Assembly (NCBI GenBank): GCA_902614085.1
Contig: CACMJS010000001.1
Span: forward strand, 62,001 to 126,000
Origin: an uncultured Alphaproteobacteria bacterium
GTDB lineage: Bacteria > Pseudomonadota > Alphaproteobacteria > HIMB59 > GCA-002718135
Reading direction: 5' to 3'
DNA length: 64,000 nt
The notes under the pieces are model-generated. The model saw only the letters and a program-made list of their open reading frames with translations. It was not told the origin of the DNA and did no database searches. The position numbers were made by a program, and so were the translations under genes. The stretch's first letter is position 1. Every line of letters begins with the position of its first letter. Positions 43,212 to 51,828 of this stretch are shown piece after piece.

Positions 43212-44606
43212 TTAAGAATCTATAAGTCTTTTTAATAATTCCAAATCTTCATTAAAATTTACATCAGATAATTTAAGTTCCTCAATTTTTTTTACAGCAT
43301 GCATTACTGTTGTATGATCCCTGCCACCGAATTTCCTTCCGATTTCAGGCAAAGATCTTGATGTTATTGATTTAGCTAAGTACATTGCTATTTGTCTAGG
43401 CCTTGCAACAGATCTTGATCTTCTTGGAGAATGCATATCAGTTATTCTAATATTAAAATGTTCTGCAACTTTCTTTTGAATTTCTTCAATAGTAATTTTT
43501 TTATTTGAAGATTTTAATAAATCTTGAAGAACTAATTGTGCGGTCTCAACTGTTATTGCAGTTCCCACCAGTGTAGCATGCGCTACTAGTCTATTTAAAG
43601 CACCTTCCATTTCTCTAACATTTGATATAATTCTATGTGACAGAAACTCTAAAACTTTTGGTGGAATTTCAACACCTCTTTTATGTGCTTTTTCAATTAA
43701 TATACCTAACCTTAGTTCATAAGTTGTAGGGTGAATATCCGCAACTAATCCACAACCTAGTCTTGATTTTAATCTTTCTTGTACACCATCGAGATCAGTT
43801 GGTGTTTTATCAGCAGAAATAACTATTTGTTTGTTTTGTTCAATTAAAGCATTAAAAGTGTGAAAGAATTCTTCTTGAGTATTATCTTTCCCACTTATGA
43901 ATTGAACATCATCAATCATAAGAACATCTATTGATCTAAATTGCTCTTTAAATGCAGATGTATCTTTATATCTTAATGCTCTTACAAATTGATACATAAA
44001 TTTTTCAGCAGAAAGATAAATTACTTTTCTTTCAGGCTGTTGTTGTTTAATCTTCCAACCTATCGCATGCATAAGATGGGTTTTTCCTAAACCAACGCCT
44101 CCACATAAGAATAGTGGGTTAAAGGTAATTTTATTTGCTTCTGATACCCTTTGAGATGCTGCAAATGCAAGTTCATTTGGTTTTCCAACAACAAAATTTT
44201 CAAACGTGAATCTTGGATCTAGAGGAGCACCAAATTCATTAGGATAGGTTGATGATTGGTTAGATCTAAGATCCATAGTAGATTTCCAATGATTATCATT
44301 GCTTTTAATAGTTCTTGTAGTGCCAGGAACTATTCTTCCACCTGAAGGCTTAACAACAAATTTAATTACATCAACTTTTTTAATATAATTTTTTGCTTCT
44401 GATTTAATTTTATCTGAATAATTATTTACTATCCAATCTCTTAAAAATTTTGTTGGAACTGAAAATGTAATTGAACTCTCATCCAAAGAGACAAAATTTA
44501 AATGCTTCAACCAGTTATTGAATGCAGAATCACCAACATTTTTCTTTAGATTTTTTTTAAAGGATAACCATTTACTTTCGTCAAAAATAGTAGATGTATT
44601 ATCCAT
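43212..44606 (-). CDS. dnaA: Chromosomal replication initiator protein DnaA
   Basis: AAA+ ATPase that opens oriC. The 464 residues have the N-terminal helicase-loading domain, a short linker, Walker A GGVGLGKTHLMHA, Walker B VLMIDDVQF, and the C-terminal DNA-binding domain with RSRSVARPRQIAMYLAK and the FGGRDHTTVMHA signature. AGGGGG lies just upstream of the ATG. It leads a minus-strand run of seven genes that ends with the glycosyltransferase. No DnaA boxes were recognised in the 146-bp region upstream, so the origin may be elsewhere. Confidence 0.98.
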   Translation of the reverse strand: MDNTSTIFDESKWLSFKKNLKKNVGDSAFNNWLKHLNFVSLDESSITFSVPTKFLRDWIVNNYSDKIKSEAKNYIKKVDVIKFVVKPSGGRIVPGTTRTIKSNDNHWKSTMDLRSNQSSTYPNEFGAPLDPRFTFENFVVGKPNELAFAASQRVSEANKITFNPLFLCGGVGLGKTHLMHAIGWKIKQQQPERKVIYLSAEKFMYQFVRALRYKDTSAFKEQFRSIDVLMIDDVQFISGKDNTQEEFFHTFNALIEQNKQIVISADKTPTDLDGVQERLKSRLGCGLVADIHPTTYELRLGILIEKAHKRGVEIPPKVLEFLSHRIISNVREMEGALNRLVAHATLVGTAITVETAQLVLQDLLKSSNKKITIEEIQKKVAEHFNIRITDMHSPRRSRSVARPRQIAMYLAKSITSRSLPEIGRKFGGRDHTTVMHAVKKIEELKLSDVNFNEDLELLKRLIDS

Positions 44607-44625
44607 TTTCCCCCTACAAGACGAT

Positions 44626-44631
44626 TTTATA
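44626..44631 (-). promoter_or_regulatory. Candidate -10 element of dnaA
   Basis: TATAAA on the minus strand lies about 20 bases before the dnaA ATG and would give a leader of roughly 13 bases. The matching -35 region (about 44649-44654) is T-rich and poor, and lies between the arms of the inverted repeat upstream, which could therefore control this promoter. Confidence 0.4.
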
Positions 44632-44641
44632 ACTTAATAAG

Positions 44642-44670
44642 TTTTACGCAAAAAATCTAAAGTCGTAAAA
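44642..44670. repeat. Inverted repeat upstream of dnaA
   Basis: TTTTACG and CGTAAAA are perfect 7-bp reverse complements separated by 15 bases. The arms flank the expected -35 region of the dnaA promoter, which is the geometry of an operator bound by a dimeric regulator. A hairpin in the DNA or RNA is less likely because the loop is long. No known regulator could be assigned. Confidence 0.35.
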
Positions 44671-44752
44671 TTGAATCACCAAATTAATTTTCTTAGTCAA
44701 CACCCTTTAAGTATTTTTAGCAAGAAGAAAAGTGAAAAAATTAAAAAAAAAA

Positions 44753-45013
44753 TTATTTTTTTGAAATTTGTTTTGATAAGGAGGATAACTTTCTGGATAT
44801 GTATTCTTTTTTAAAAATACCTTTTTTTGATGCTCTGGCCATTATGGAATTGACATTACTAAAGGATTTTTGGATTTCTTCCTCGTTTTTTGTATCCACT
44901 GAAGATTTAAATTTATTCAGAGCATTTCTAAATTTAGATAAGTATTGAGAATTAACAGTATTTCTAGTTTTGTTCTGCCTTGATCTTTTTTTTGCTGAAG
45001 CATGGTTAGCCAT
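44753..45013 (-). CDS. rpsT: Ribosomal protein bS20
   Basis: Small-subunit protein of 86 residues, rich in Lys, Arg and Ser. It starts with MANHASAKKRSRQN and continues through TVNSQYLSKFR and RASKKGIFKK, all standard for bS20. The place between dnaA and mutM is conserved in alphaproteobacteria. A good promoter directly abuts the start codon, which suggests a leaderless mRNA. Confidence 0.97.
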   Translation of the reverse strand: MANHASAKKRSRQNKTRNTVNSQYLSKFRNALNKFKSSVDTKNEEEIQKSFSNVNSIMARASKKGIFKKEYISRKLSSLSKQISKK

Positions 45014-45019
45014 AGAGGT

Positions 45020-45047
45020 GCTATAAATTCAAAATAAATTAAGTCAA
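45020..45047 (-). promoter_or_regulatory. rpsT promoter with start on the ATG
   Basis: On the minus strand TTGACT (45042-45047) and TATAGC (45020-45025) are separated by 16 bp. Six bases lie between the -10 element and the ATG at 45013, so transcription should begin at the A of the start codon. The geometry is identical to that seen at trxA. Confidence 0.5.
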
Positions 45048-45065
45048 TTAATATTTATTCTATAA

Positions 45066-45884
45066 TTACCTATTATTTTGAATTTTTGGACAGTAAAAAG
45101 TAGATCTGCCATATTGGACAATCTTTTTGACCTCGTCACCCCCTATTTTTTTTCCCTCTTTATTATAAACTTTAAAATTAGACTGAAAATTTCCTAATGT
45201 GCCATCAGTTGATCTATAATCCCTTATACTCGAACCCCCATATTTAATTGCCTTCTTTAAAATTTTTCTTGTAGACTTAATTAGTTTCATAATGAGACTA
45301 ATTTCTAAATCTTTACCCAAAGTAAGCGGTGAAATTTTAGAATCAAATAGAATTTCTGATGCATAAATATTACCTATACCTGCAATTAATTTTTGATTGA
45401 GTAAAATCTGCTTTATTGGAACTTCAGATTTTGAAATTTTTTCAAATATAATTTGTGCAGTAAGATCAGGACTCAGTGCATCTACACCCAAACTCAATAT
45501 GTACTTTTGTTTTAGTAGATCTTTTGTTTGTACTATATCTATAAATCCAAATTTCCTTGGATCATGATAAACAAGTATTCTTTTACTTAAAAAGTACACT
45601 ACAAAATGATCATGTTTTATTCTTTTGTAGCTTTTATCAACAGTTTTTAATCTTCCTGACATTCCTAGATGAATTACTAGAGAATAATCTGTATCTAAAT
45701 CTATGATAATGAACTTTGCTATACGTCTTAGGTTGGATATCTTAGAGTTACGTAGTATATTAATTATATTATTAGGAATTTTAAAACGAAGTTTTGATGT
45801 ATGAATTTTGACACTGGATATTTTTTGATTCAATATTACACCAAGTCCTTTAACTGTAGTTTCAACTTCAGGTAATTCTGGCAT
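45066..45884 (-). CDS. mutM: Formamidopyrimidine-DNA glycosylase lacking the zinc-finger cysteines
   Basis: Removes 8-oxoguanine and formamidopyrimidines from DNA. The N-terminus MPELPEVET has the catalytic Pro and Glu, so the start at 45884 is certain. The VIHLGMSGRL, HDPRKFGF and QKLIAGIGNIYASEILF segments are typical. The C-terminal end, normally a four-cysteine zinc finger, keeps the DNA-contacting Arg (R260 in GRSTFYCP) but has only one Cys (C265): the first CxxC reads KIGGDE and the second CPRC reads CPKI. It resembles the zincless finger known in NEIL1 and plant Fpg. The start codon is one base from that of the divergent ubiE. Confidence 0.93.
   Translation of the reverse strand: MPELPEVETTVKGLGVILNQKISSVKIHTSKLRFKIPNNIINILRNSKISNLRRIAKFIIIDLDTDYSLVIHLGMSGRLKTVDKSYKRIKHDHFVVYFLSKRILVYHDPRKFGFIDIVQTKDLLKQKYILSLGVDALSPDLTAQIIFEKISKSEVPIKQILLNQKLIAGIGNIYASEILFDSKISPLTLGKDLEISLIMKLIKSTRKILKKAIKYGGSSIRDYRSTDGTLGNFQSNFKVYNKEGKKIGGDEVKKIVQYGRSTFYCPKIQNNR
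45808..45837 (+). promoter_or_regulatory. Candidate ubiE promoter inside mutM
   Basis: A perfect TTGACA (45808-45813) is followed after 18 bp by AATATT (45832-45837), about 50 bases before the ubiE start and inside the mutM coding sequence. The intergenic gap is only one base, so the ubiE promoter must lie in mutM. The -10 match is only moderate. Confidence 0.35.
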
Positions 45885-45885
45885 A

Positions 45886-46617
45886 ATGAAAAAAGATTAT
45901 AATTTTGGTTATACAAAAGTAAATTCAAAACAAAAGACTAAACTTGTTCAGAATGTATTTTCAAGCGTAGCGCCAAAATACGATATAATGAATGATTTAA
46001 TGAGTTTAGGTATGCATCGACTATGGAAAAAAAGATTTGTAGAAACTGTGGATCTAAAAAAAAATGAAATTGTCTTGGACGTTGGTTCTGGTTCTGGTGA
46101 TATTGCCAGCGAAATTTTAAAAGAAAATTTACCAATCAGTCTTTATCTTTTAGATCTAAATAAAGAGATGTTATTAGAAGGAAGAAAAAGATTAAAAAAA
46201 GAAAAAAATATAAACTATTTTATTGGTAATGCTGAAAAATTAAATTTTAAAAATAATTTTTTTGATAAATATACTATTTCTTTCTGCTTAAGAAATGTGA
46301 CAGAGTATTTATTATCTATAAAAGAGGCTTATAGAGTTCTTAAACCTGGTGGTAAATATTGTTGTTTAGAATTTAGTACACCTAAATCATCTTTGATATC
46401 AAGTTCATATAAAATTTACAAATCAAAGATTTTACCTCTGTTAGGAGAAATAGTTGCTAAAGATAAGAATGCATATAATTATTTGAGTGAAAGTATTGAT
46501 TTATTTCCATCACAAGAAGAGCTTAGTAAAAATCTAAGTGATTGTGGATTTACTAAAGTCGAGACTATTAATCTATTCAATGGAATTGTTGCAATACACA
46601 CTGGTTACAAATTGTAA
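45886..46617 (+). CDS. ubiE: Ubiquinone/menaquinone biosynthesis C-methyltransferase
   Basis: SAM-dependent methyltransferase of 243 residues for the ubiquinone ring. The N-terminus FGYTKVNSKQK is conserved, which fixes the start near 45886. VFSSVAPKYDIMNDLMSLGMHRLWKK, the SAM-binding VLDVGSGSGDIA, NAEKLNF and SFCLRNVT follow, with YNYLSESIDLFP near the end. In alphaproteobacteria ubiB usually follows ubiE; here coaBC does, sharing one base (TAATG). Confidence 0.96.
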   Translation: MKKDYNFGYTKVNSKQKTKLVQNVFSSVAPKYDIMNDLMSLGMHRLWKKRFVETVDLKKNEIVLDVGSGSGDIASEILKENLPISLYLLDLNKEMLLEGRKRLKKEKNINYFIGNAEKLNFKNNFFDKYTISFCLRNVTEYLLSIKEAYRVLKPGGKYCCLEFSTPKSSLISSSYKIYKSKILPLLGEIVAKDKNAYNYLSESIDLFPSQEELSKNLSDCGFTKVETINLFNGIVAIHTGYKL

Positions 46618-47786
46618 TGAATAAAATTTTATTAATAATAACTGGCTCTATTGCTGCATCTAAATGTAAAGAAATTATTACTTTGCTAAATATCAATGAA
46701 GTTAAGATTAGCTGTATTCTAACTAAGGAGGCAAAGAAATATACAAAAATATTAGATATAAAAAAATTACTTAAAAATAGAATATTTACAGATGAACATG
46801 AGAAGAAAAATAAGATGCTCCATATTAATTTATCAAGAGGTAATGATATAATAGTTGTGTGTCCAGCTACAGCTAATTCTATAGCAAAATTTGCTAATGG
46901 ATATGGAGATAATTTAGCTTCTAATACCTTGCTTGCTGCAAATAAAAAAATTTTGTTTGTCCCCGCAATGAATAGTTTTATGTGGCATAATAAAATTAAT
47001 CAAAAAAATGTGAGATTATTAAAGGATAATGGTCATGAGTTTATTGGTCCAAAAGTTGGAAATCTAAAATGTGGAGAATTTGGTTTAGGAAGAATTGATA
47101 ACTCAAAAAATATAGTAGATAAAATTTTAAACAGATTGGAAAATATTAATTTATTAAAAGATAAAAAATGCCTAGTAACTGCAGGACCAACAATTGAAAT
47201 GATTGATCCAGTTAGGTTTATTTCTAATCAATCTTCCGGAAAACAAGGCTATGAAATTGCTTCACAATTAGTTTTATATGGAGCTAATGTAACCTTGATA
47301 TCTGGACCAACAAAATTAGATCCTCCACCAAATTTGAAATTTATTCAAATAAAATCAGCAAAGGAAATGTATCAAAAAATTAGAAAAATTTCTAAAATTG
47401 ATATTGGAATTTTTACTGCTGCAGTATCTGATTTCAAAAACAGAAATATCAATAAATCCAAAATTAAAAAAAATAAAAAATTAAATATTAGTCTTCATAA
47501 GAATATTGATATTTTAGAAAATATTGGAAAAAGTAAAACTCAAAGGCCTAAATTTTTAGTAGGTTTTGCAGCTGAAACAGGAGGCATTGATAATGCTAAA
47601 AAAAAATTAGCAGATAAAAAATGTGATATGATTGTTTACAATAAAATCGATAGTAAAAATAAAGTTTTTGGTTCAGATTATAATCAAATATCGATAGTTA
47701 CAAAAAACCAGATAAAAAAATTTAAGAAAATGACAAAGGTAAATTGTGCAAAGCAAATTATAAAACAAATTTACAATACTTTATAG
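46617..47786 (+). CDS. coaBC: Bifunctional phosphopantothenoylcysteine decarboxylase / phosphopantothenate-cysteine ligase
   Basis: Makes 4'-phosphopantetheine for coenzyme A. The 389 residues combine an FMN-binding CoaC domain (about 1-180; HINLSRGND with the active-site His, PATANSIAKFANG, PAMNSFMW) and a CoaB domain (VTAGPTIEMIDPVRFISNQSSGKQG, TAAVSDF, and GFAAETGG). Both halves are complete. Flanking ubiB and dut genes that commonly accompany it in rhizobia are absent. Confidence 0.96.
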   Translation: MNKILLIITGSIAASKCKEIITLLNINEVKISCILTKEAKKYTKILDIKKLLKNRIFTDEHEKKNKMLHINLSRGNDIIVVCPATANSIAKFANGYGDNLASNTLLAANKKILFVPAMNSFMWHNKINQKNVRLLKDNGHEFIGPKVGNLKCGEFGLGRIDNSKNIVDKILNRLENINLLKDKKCLVTAGPTIEMIDPVRFISNQSSGKQGYEIASQLVLYGANVTLISGPTKLDPPPNLKFIQIKSAKEMYQKIRKISKIDIGIFTAAVSDFKNRNINKSKIKKNKKLNISLHKNIDILENIGKSKTQRPKFLVGFAAETGGIDNAKKKLADKKCDMIVYNKIDSKNKVFGSDYNQISIVTKNQIKKFKKMTKVNCAKQIIKQIYNTL

Positions 47787-47790
47787 ACTT

Positions 47791-48543
47791 ATGAATGATT
47801 ACTCTGAGGAAGAATATAAAATTTTTAGCAGGTTATTTATTTTAAATGAATTTTCTGTCGAAAACCTAAAAAAATTATCTAATATAAAAATTGGTATAGT
47901 TGGTATGGGAGGCATAGGGTGTCCTTTAAGTCAATATTTAGTAAACTCTGGAATTAAAAAATTATTACTAGTAGATGGAGATATTGTTGAAAAAAGCAAT
48001 CTTAATAGACAAATTTTGTTTAATTTAAATGATATTGGAAAAAAAAAGGTTGATATAGCAAAATACAAATTAAATTTAATTAATACTGAATGTAAAATTA
48101 ATACTATTGATCAGAATATTAATTCTTTGAATATAAATTTTTTAAAAGAATGTTCTATAGTTGTTGATGCAACTGATGATTGGTTCACTTCTAAATTATT
48201 GAATGAATATTGTCTTAAAAACTCAACCAATTTTTTATATTCTTCTGCGTTAAGACACGATTTACAAATAATTCTTTTCAATAATTCAAATAAAAATAAT
48301 CATCTATGTTTAAATTGTATCTTTCCTAACAAAGATGATATTGATCTTCCCAGATGTAGTGTAGTGGGTATTTCAGGCATTTCTGCAGGGCTAGCAGGTT
48401 TGATTGCTGCTCAAAAAATAATTAATTTCTATTTAAATTTAAAGGATGAAACTAATATAATGACAATATCTGATGGAAAAAAATTAAGCATTGATAATAT
48501 TGTTATTAAAAGTAAACATGATTGTTATTTAAAATCAGTTTAA
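47791..48543 (+). CDS. ThiF/MoeB-like E1 adenylyltransferase
   Basis: ATP-dependent adenylating enzyme of the ThiF/MoeB/HesA group, 250 residues. The nucleotide-binding VGMGGIGCPLSQYL and the SNLNRQILFN arginine-containing segment are clear, with VVDATDDW in the middle. The first zinc pair is CLNC, and LPRCSVVG holds a conserved Cys. The second pair at the C-terminus, usually CxxC, reads CYLK, so one zinc ligand is missing. No rhodanese domain follows. It could activate ThiS for thiamine or MoaD for molybdopterin; no sulphur-carrier gene lies nearby to decide. Confidence 0.85.
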   Translation: MNDYSEEEYKIFSRLFILNEFSVENLKKLSNIKIGIVGMGGIGCPLSQYLVNSGIKKLLLVDGDIVEKSNLNRQILFNLNDIGKKKVDIAKYKLNLINTECKINTIDQNINSLNINFLKECSIVVDATDDWFTSKLLNEYCLKNSTNFLYSSALRHDLQIILFNNSNKNNHLCLNCIFPNKDDIDLPRCSVVGISGISAGLAGLIAAQKIINFYLNLKDETNIMTISDGKKLSIDNIVIKSKHDCYLKSV

Positions 48544-48582
48544 GTTAATTGATAATTATATAAAAAAAGTTTAATTAAAATT

Positions 48583-49089
48583 ATGAAACAAAATTCATTT
48601 ACCTACGATCAATTAATTGATTGTGCAAAAGGTGTTCTTTTTGGAAAAGGGAATGCTCAACTTCCAATGCCTCCTATGTTAATGTTTGATAGAATTACTT
48701 CAATAAATGAGACTGGTGGAGAATTTTCTAAAGGTGAGGTGATTGCAGAATTAGATATTAAAGAAGACTTATGGTTTTTTGAATGTCATTTTAAAGATGA
48801 TCCCGTAATGCCAGGTTGTTTAGGTTTGGATGCTATGTGGCAATTACTTGGTTTTTATTTAGGATGGCTTGACCAACCAGGAAAGGGTAGGGCTTTAGGA
48901 GTTGGTGAAGTTAAGTTTACCGGTCAGGTATTACAAAAAGTTAAAAAAGTAACTTACCATATATCTCTTAAAAGACTTATACTAAGAAAATTGATTTTAG
49001 GGGTTGGAGATGGTGTTTTAAAAGCTGACGGTAAAACAATTTATGAAGCTAAAGATATGAAGGTCGGTTTATTTTCACCTGAGAAATAA
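48583..49089 (+). CDS. fabA: 3-hydroxydecanoyl-ACP dehydratase/isomerase
   Basis: Introduces the cis double bond in type II fatty acid synthesis. The 168 residues show the active-site segment [21 protein letters not shown] with His69 and Asp83, at the same relative positions as in E. coli. MLMFDRI at the start and VKFTGQVL are also typical. It is the first gene of fabA-fabB-fabI; in rhizobia the iron regulator gene irr precedes it, but here a ThiF-like gene does. Confidence 0.97.
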   Translation: MKQNSFTYDQLIDCAKGVLFGKGNAQLPMPPMLMFDRITSINETGGEFSKGEVIAELDIKEDLWFFECHFKDDPVMPGCLGLDAMWQLLGFYLGWLDQPGKGRALGVGEVKFTGQVLQKVKKVTYHISLKRLILRKLILGVGDGVLKADGKTIYEAKDMKVGLFSPEK

Positions 49090-49092
49090 ATA

Positions 49093-50310
49093 ATGAATAG
49101 AGTAGTAGTAACAGGTTTAGGTATAGTATCATGTATTGGTAATAATCAATCGGATGTTATAGACAGTCTTAAAAATTTGAAATCTGGGATAACAAGTGCA
49201 GAAGAGTATGAGGAGTTTTCTTTTAGAAGTCTTGTACACGGTAAACCAAATATAGATATTAGTAATGAAATTGATAGAAGATTACTTAGGTTTATGGGTG
49301 ATGGAGCTGCCTACAACTATATTGCGATGAAAGATGCCATAGAAGACTCAGGGCTAGAAGATAGTGATATTTCAAATGAAATGACTGGTATAATTGTTGG
49401 TTCAGGTGGCCCATCTACACAAAATTTATTTAAGTCTTCTGAAATTGGAAAGAGTTCGGGTTCAAAAAAAATTGGACCATTTATGGTGCCAAGAGCAATG
49501 TCTAGTACAAATTCTGCAACTCTTGCAACTCCTTTTAAAATTAAAGGAGTTAACTATTCAATTACTTCAGCATGTTCTACAAGTTCACATTGTATTGGTA
49601 ATGCGTTCGAACTAATTCAGATGGGAAAACAAAATATTGTTTTTGCTGGAGGAGGTGAAGAGCTCCATTGGACTTTATCAATTTTATTTGATGCAATGGG
49701 TGCTTTATCATCAAAATATAACTCTACTCCAAACAAATCTTCAAGGGCATATGATGCAGATAGAGATGGATTTGTAATTGCTGGTGGGGGTGGAACTTTA
49801 GTACTTGAAGAATTAGAGCATGCAAAAGCTAGAGGTGCTAAAATATATGGTGAAATAACAGGATATGGAGCAACCTCAGATGGATACGATATGGTACAGC
49901 CTTCTGGAGAAGGAGCAGAAAGATGTATGAAGCAAGCATTAAAAAATATTGATGGTAAAATTGATTATATAAATACACATGGAACAAGCACTCCAATAGG
50001 AGATGTAAAAGAATTGGAAGCAATCAAAAATGTTTTTGGTTCAAATATTCCTAAAATGAGCTCAACAAAATCTTTGACTGGTCATTCTTTAGGGGCAACT
50101 GGTGTGCATGAAGCAATTTATAGTTTATTGATGATGAAAAATAATTTTATTAGTGGTTCTGCTAATATTGAAAATCTCGATGATAGTGCCAAAGATTGTA
50201 ATATTCTTTTAAAAACAGAAAAAGAAGTTAAAATTGAGCATGTTATGTCGAATAGTTTTGGTTTTGGCGGTACAAATGCAACATTAGTATTTTCAAAATA
50301 TCATGCTTAA
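49093..50310 (+). CDS. fabB: 3-oxoacyl-ACP synthase I
   Basis: Elongates unsaturated and saturated acyl chains and works with FabA. The 405 residues contain the thiolase-fold triad C161 ([10 protein letters not shown]), H296 ([11 protein letters not shown]) and H331 ([13 protein letters not shown]), with [10 protein letters not shown] near the end. It begins 3 bases after fabA and overlaps fabI by 8 bp, so the unsaturated fatty acid genes form one unit. Confidence 0.97.
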   Translation: MNRVVVTGLGIVSCIGNNQSDVIDSLKNLKSGITSAEEYEEFSFRSLVHGKPNIDISNEIDRRLLRFMGDGAAYNYIAMKDAIEDSGLEDSDISNEMTGIIVGSGGPSTQNLFKSSEIGKSSGSKKIGPFMVPRAMSSTNSATLATPFKIKGVNYSITSACSTSSHCIGNAFELIQMGKQNIVFAGGGEELHWTLSILFDAMGALSSKYNSTPNKSSRAYDADRDGFVIAGGGGTLVLEELEHAKARGAKIYGEITGYGATSDGYDMVQPSGEGAERCMKQALKNIDGKIDYINTHGTSTPIGDVKELEAIKNVFGSNIPKMSSTKSLTGHSLGATGVHEAIYSLLMMKNNFISGSANIENLDDSAKDCNILLKTEKEVKIEHVMSNSFGFGGTNATLVFSKYHA

Positions 50311-51076
50311 AAATAAAAAAGGTTTAGTATTTGGTATTGCAAATAATCATTCAATTGCATGGGGAATAGCAAAACAACTAGCTGAAAATGGCGCTGAAAT
50401 AGCCATTGGTTATCAAAATGAAATATTATTGAAGAGGGTGAAACCACTTTCTGAAGAAATTAATTCAAAAATATTAATAGAATGTGATTTTAATAATAAC
50501 GACTCAATAAAGAAATCTGTAGAAATTATAAAAAAAGAATGGGGTACAATTGATTTTATAATTCATGCTGTTGCATTTGCAGATAAATCAGAGTTAAATG
50601 GTAGATATGTTGATACTACGAAGGATAATTTTATTAATTGTTTAGAAATATCATGTTTTTCTTTAACAAGTCTTGCAAGAAATTTTGAACCTATAATGAA
50701 TGATAGAGGGAGTATTCTCACCCTTACTTTTTATGGGTCAAATAAAGTAATACCAAATTACAATTTAATGGGAATTGCAAAAGCCGCTTTAGAAACAAGT
50801 GTAAAATACTTGAGTGTGGATTTAGGCATAAAAAATATTCGTGTTAATGCAATCTCAGCAGGACCTATGAGAACAATTGCTGGTGCAGCAATAAATAATG
50901 CTAGGGAAGTGTTTAAATTTACAGAAGAACATTCAGCATTGAAACGAAACGCAAAACTAGATGAAATTGGTAAATCAGCTTTATACTTTGTTAGTGATTT
51001 ATCTTCTGCAGTTACTGGTGAAGTACATTATGTTGACTGTGGTTACAATATTATTGGAATGCCCAATAAGTTCTAA
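50303..51076 (+). CDS. fabI: Enoyl-ACP reductase (NADH)
   Basis: Reduces the enoyl-ACP intermediate. The 257 residues form an SDR fold with the FabI-specific [14 protein letters not shown] start, and the catalytic Tyr153 and Lys160 ([14 protein letters not shown], spacing Tyr-x6-Lys). The [11 protein letters not shown] segment that folds over the cofactor is present. The 3' end overlaps the convergent glycerophosphodiesterase gene by 4 bp. Confidence 0.96.
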   Translation: MLKNKKGLVFGIANNHSIAWGIAKQLAENGAEIAIGYQNEILLKRVKPLSEEINSKILIECDFNNNDSIKKSVEIIKKEWGTIDFIIHAVAFADKSELNGRYVDTTKDNFINCLEISCFSLTSLARNFEPIMNDRGSILTLTFYGSNKVIPNYNLMGIAKAALETSVKYLSVDLGIKNIRVNAISAGPMRTIAGAAINNAREVFKFTEEHSALKRNAKLDEIGKSALYFVSDLSSAVTGEVHYVDCGYNIIGMPNKF

Positions 51077-51828
51077 AATTTTTCCAATAAATCTAAAGGA
51101 TTATCAACAAAAATACTATCAACACCTATGGAGAAAATATCTTTAGCGCTAGATAAATTTATATTTTTATCTGAATAAACGGTTATTACCATATTGGATT
51201 CTTTAATTTTTTTTATAATATCAGCAGTAACAAGATCTATATTTAATCCACAAATTTTTAAATCATGATTAATTGATATGCTAATCAAATCATCAATATT
51301 ATATTCTTTAAAATCATCTAATAAAAAACTACGTATAGATTGAGGGTAAAGTTTTGAAATTTCTAAAATAGAAATCATATCAAATGAGGAGAAAAAAATA
51401 TCTATTTGATTAATATTTTTTATAATTTTATATATTTGGTAAACATTTTCTTTTTCAAAATTTTTATTGGGTTTTAATTCGATATTTAAATTACCATTAT
51501 TATTAGTACATAAACTAAGAATATCTTCTAACTTTGGAATAAAAATATTTGTATTTTCTTTATAAAAAAATTTTCCCGCATCAAGTTTTTTTATATTCTC
51601 ATAATCATAATCAATTGCAAGCCCACTTCCATTAGTAGTTCTATCAAGGGTGTCATCATGTAATAAAATTGGAACTCTGTCTTTAGAGATCTTAACGTCT
51701 ATTTCTACAAAACTTAAACCTAAATCGAATGCCTTTAAGATAGATTCTAAAGTGTTTTCTGGACACAGATCTTTTACACCTCTGTGCCCAATTAATTTAG
51801 GTAATTTAAGCGTTTTCTTCTGCGTCAA
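51073..51828 (-). CDS. ugpQ: Glycerophosphoryl diester phosphodiesterase
   Basis: Hydrolyses glycerophosphodiesters to glycerol 3-phosphate and an alcohol. The 251 residues form a TIM barrel with [43 protein letters not shown], and NLNIELKPN, which hold the catalytic His and metal ligands. No signal peptide is seen, so the cytoplasmic form is likely. The only usable start is a TTG that lies 23 bp inside the 3' end of pnp. In phosphorus-poor seawater, such enzymes scavenge phosphate from lipid breakdown; that role is inferred. Confidence 0.92.
   Translation of the reverse strand: MTQKKTLKLPKLIGHRGVKDLCPENTLESILKAFDLGLSFVEIDVKISKDRVPILLHDDTLDRTTNGSGLAIDYDYENIKKLDAGKFFYKENTNIFIPKLEDILSLCTNNNGNLNIELKPNKNFEKENVYQIYKIIKNINQIDIFFSSFDMISILEISKLYPQSIRSFLLDDFKEYNIDDLISISINHDLKICGLNIDLVTADIIKKIKESNMVITVYSDKNINLSSAKDIFSIGVDSIFVDNPLDLLEKF

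Noticed and set aside
44607-44752. Chromosomal origin beside dnaA.
   Set aside because: No DnaA boxes or clear AT-rich 13-mer array were recognised, and in alphaproteobacteria the origin is often not at dnaA.
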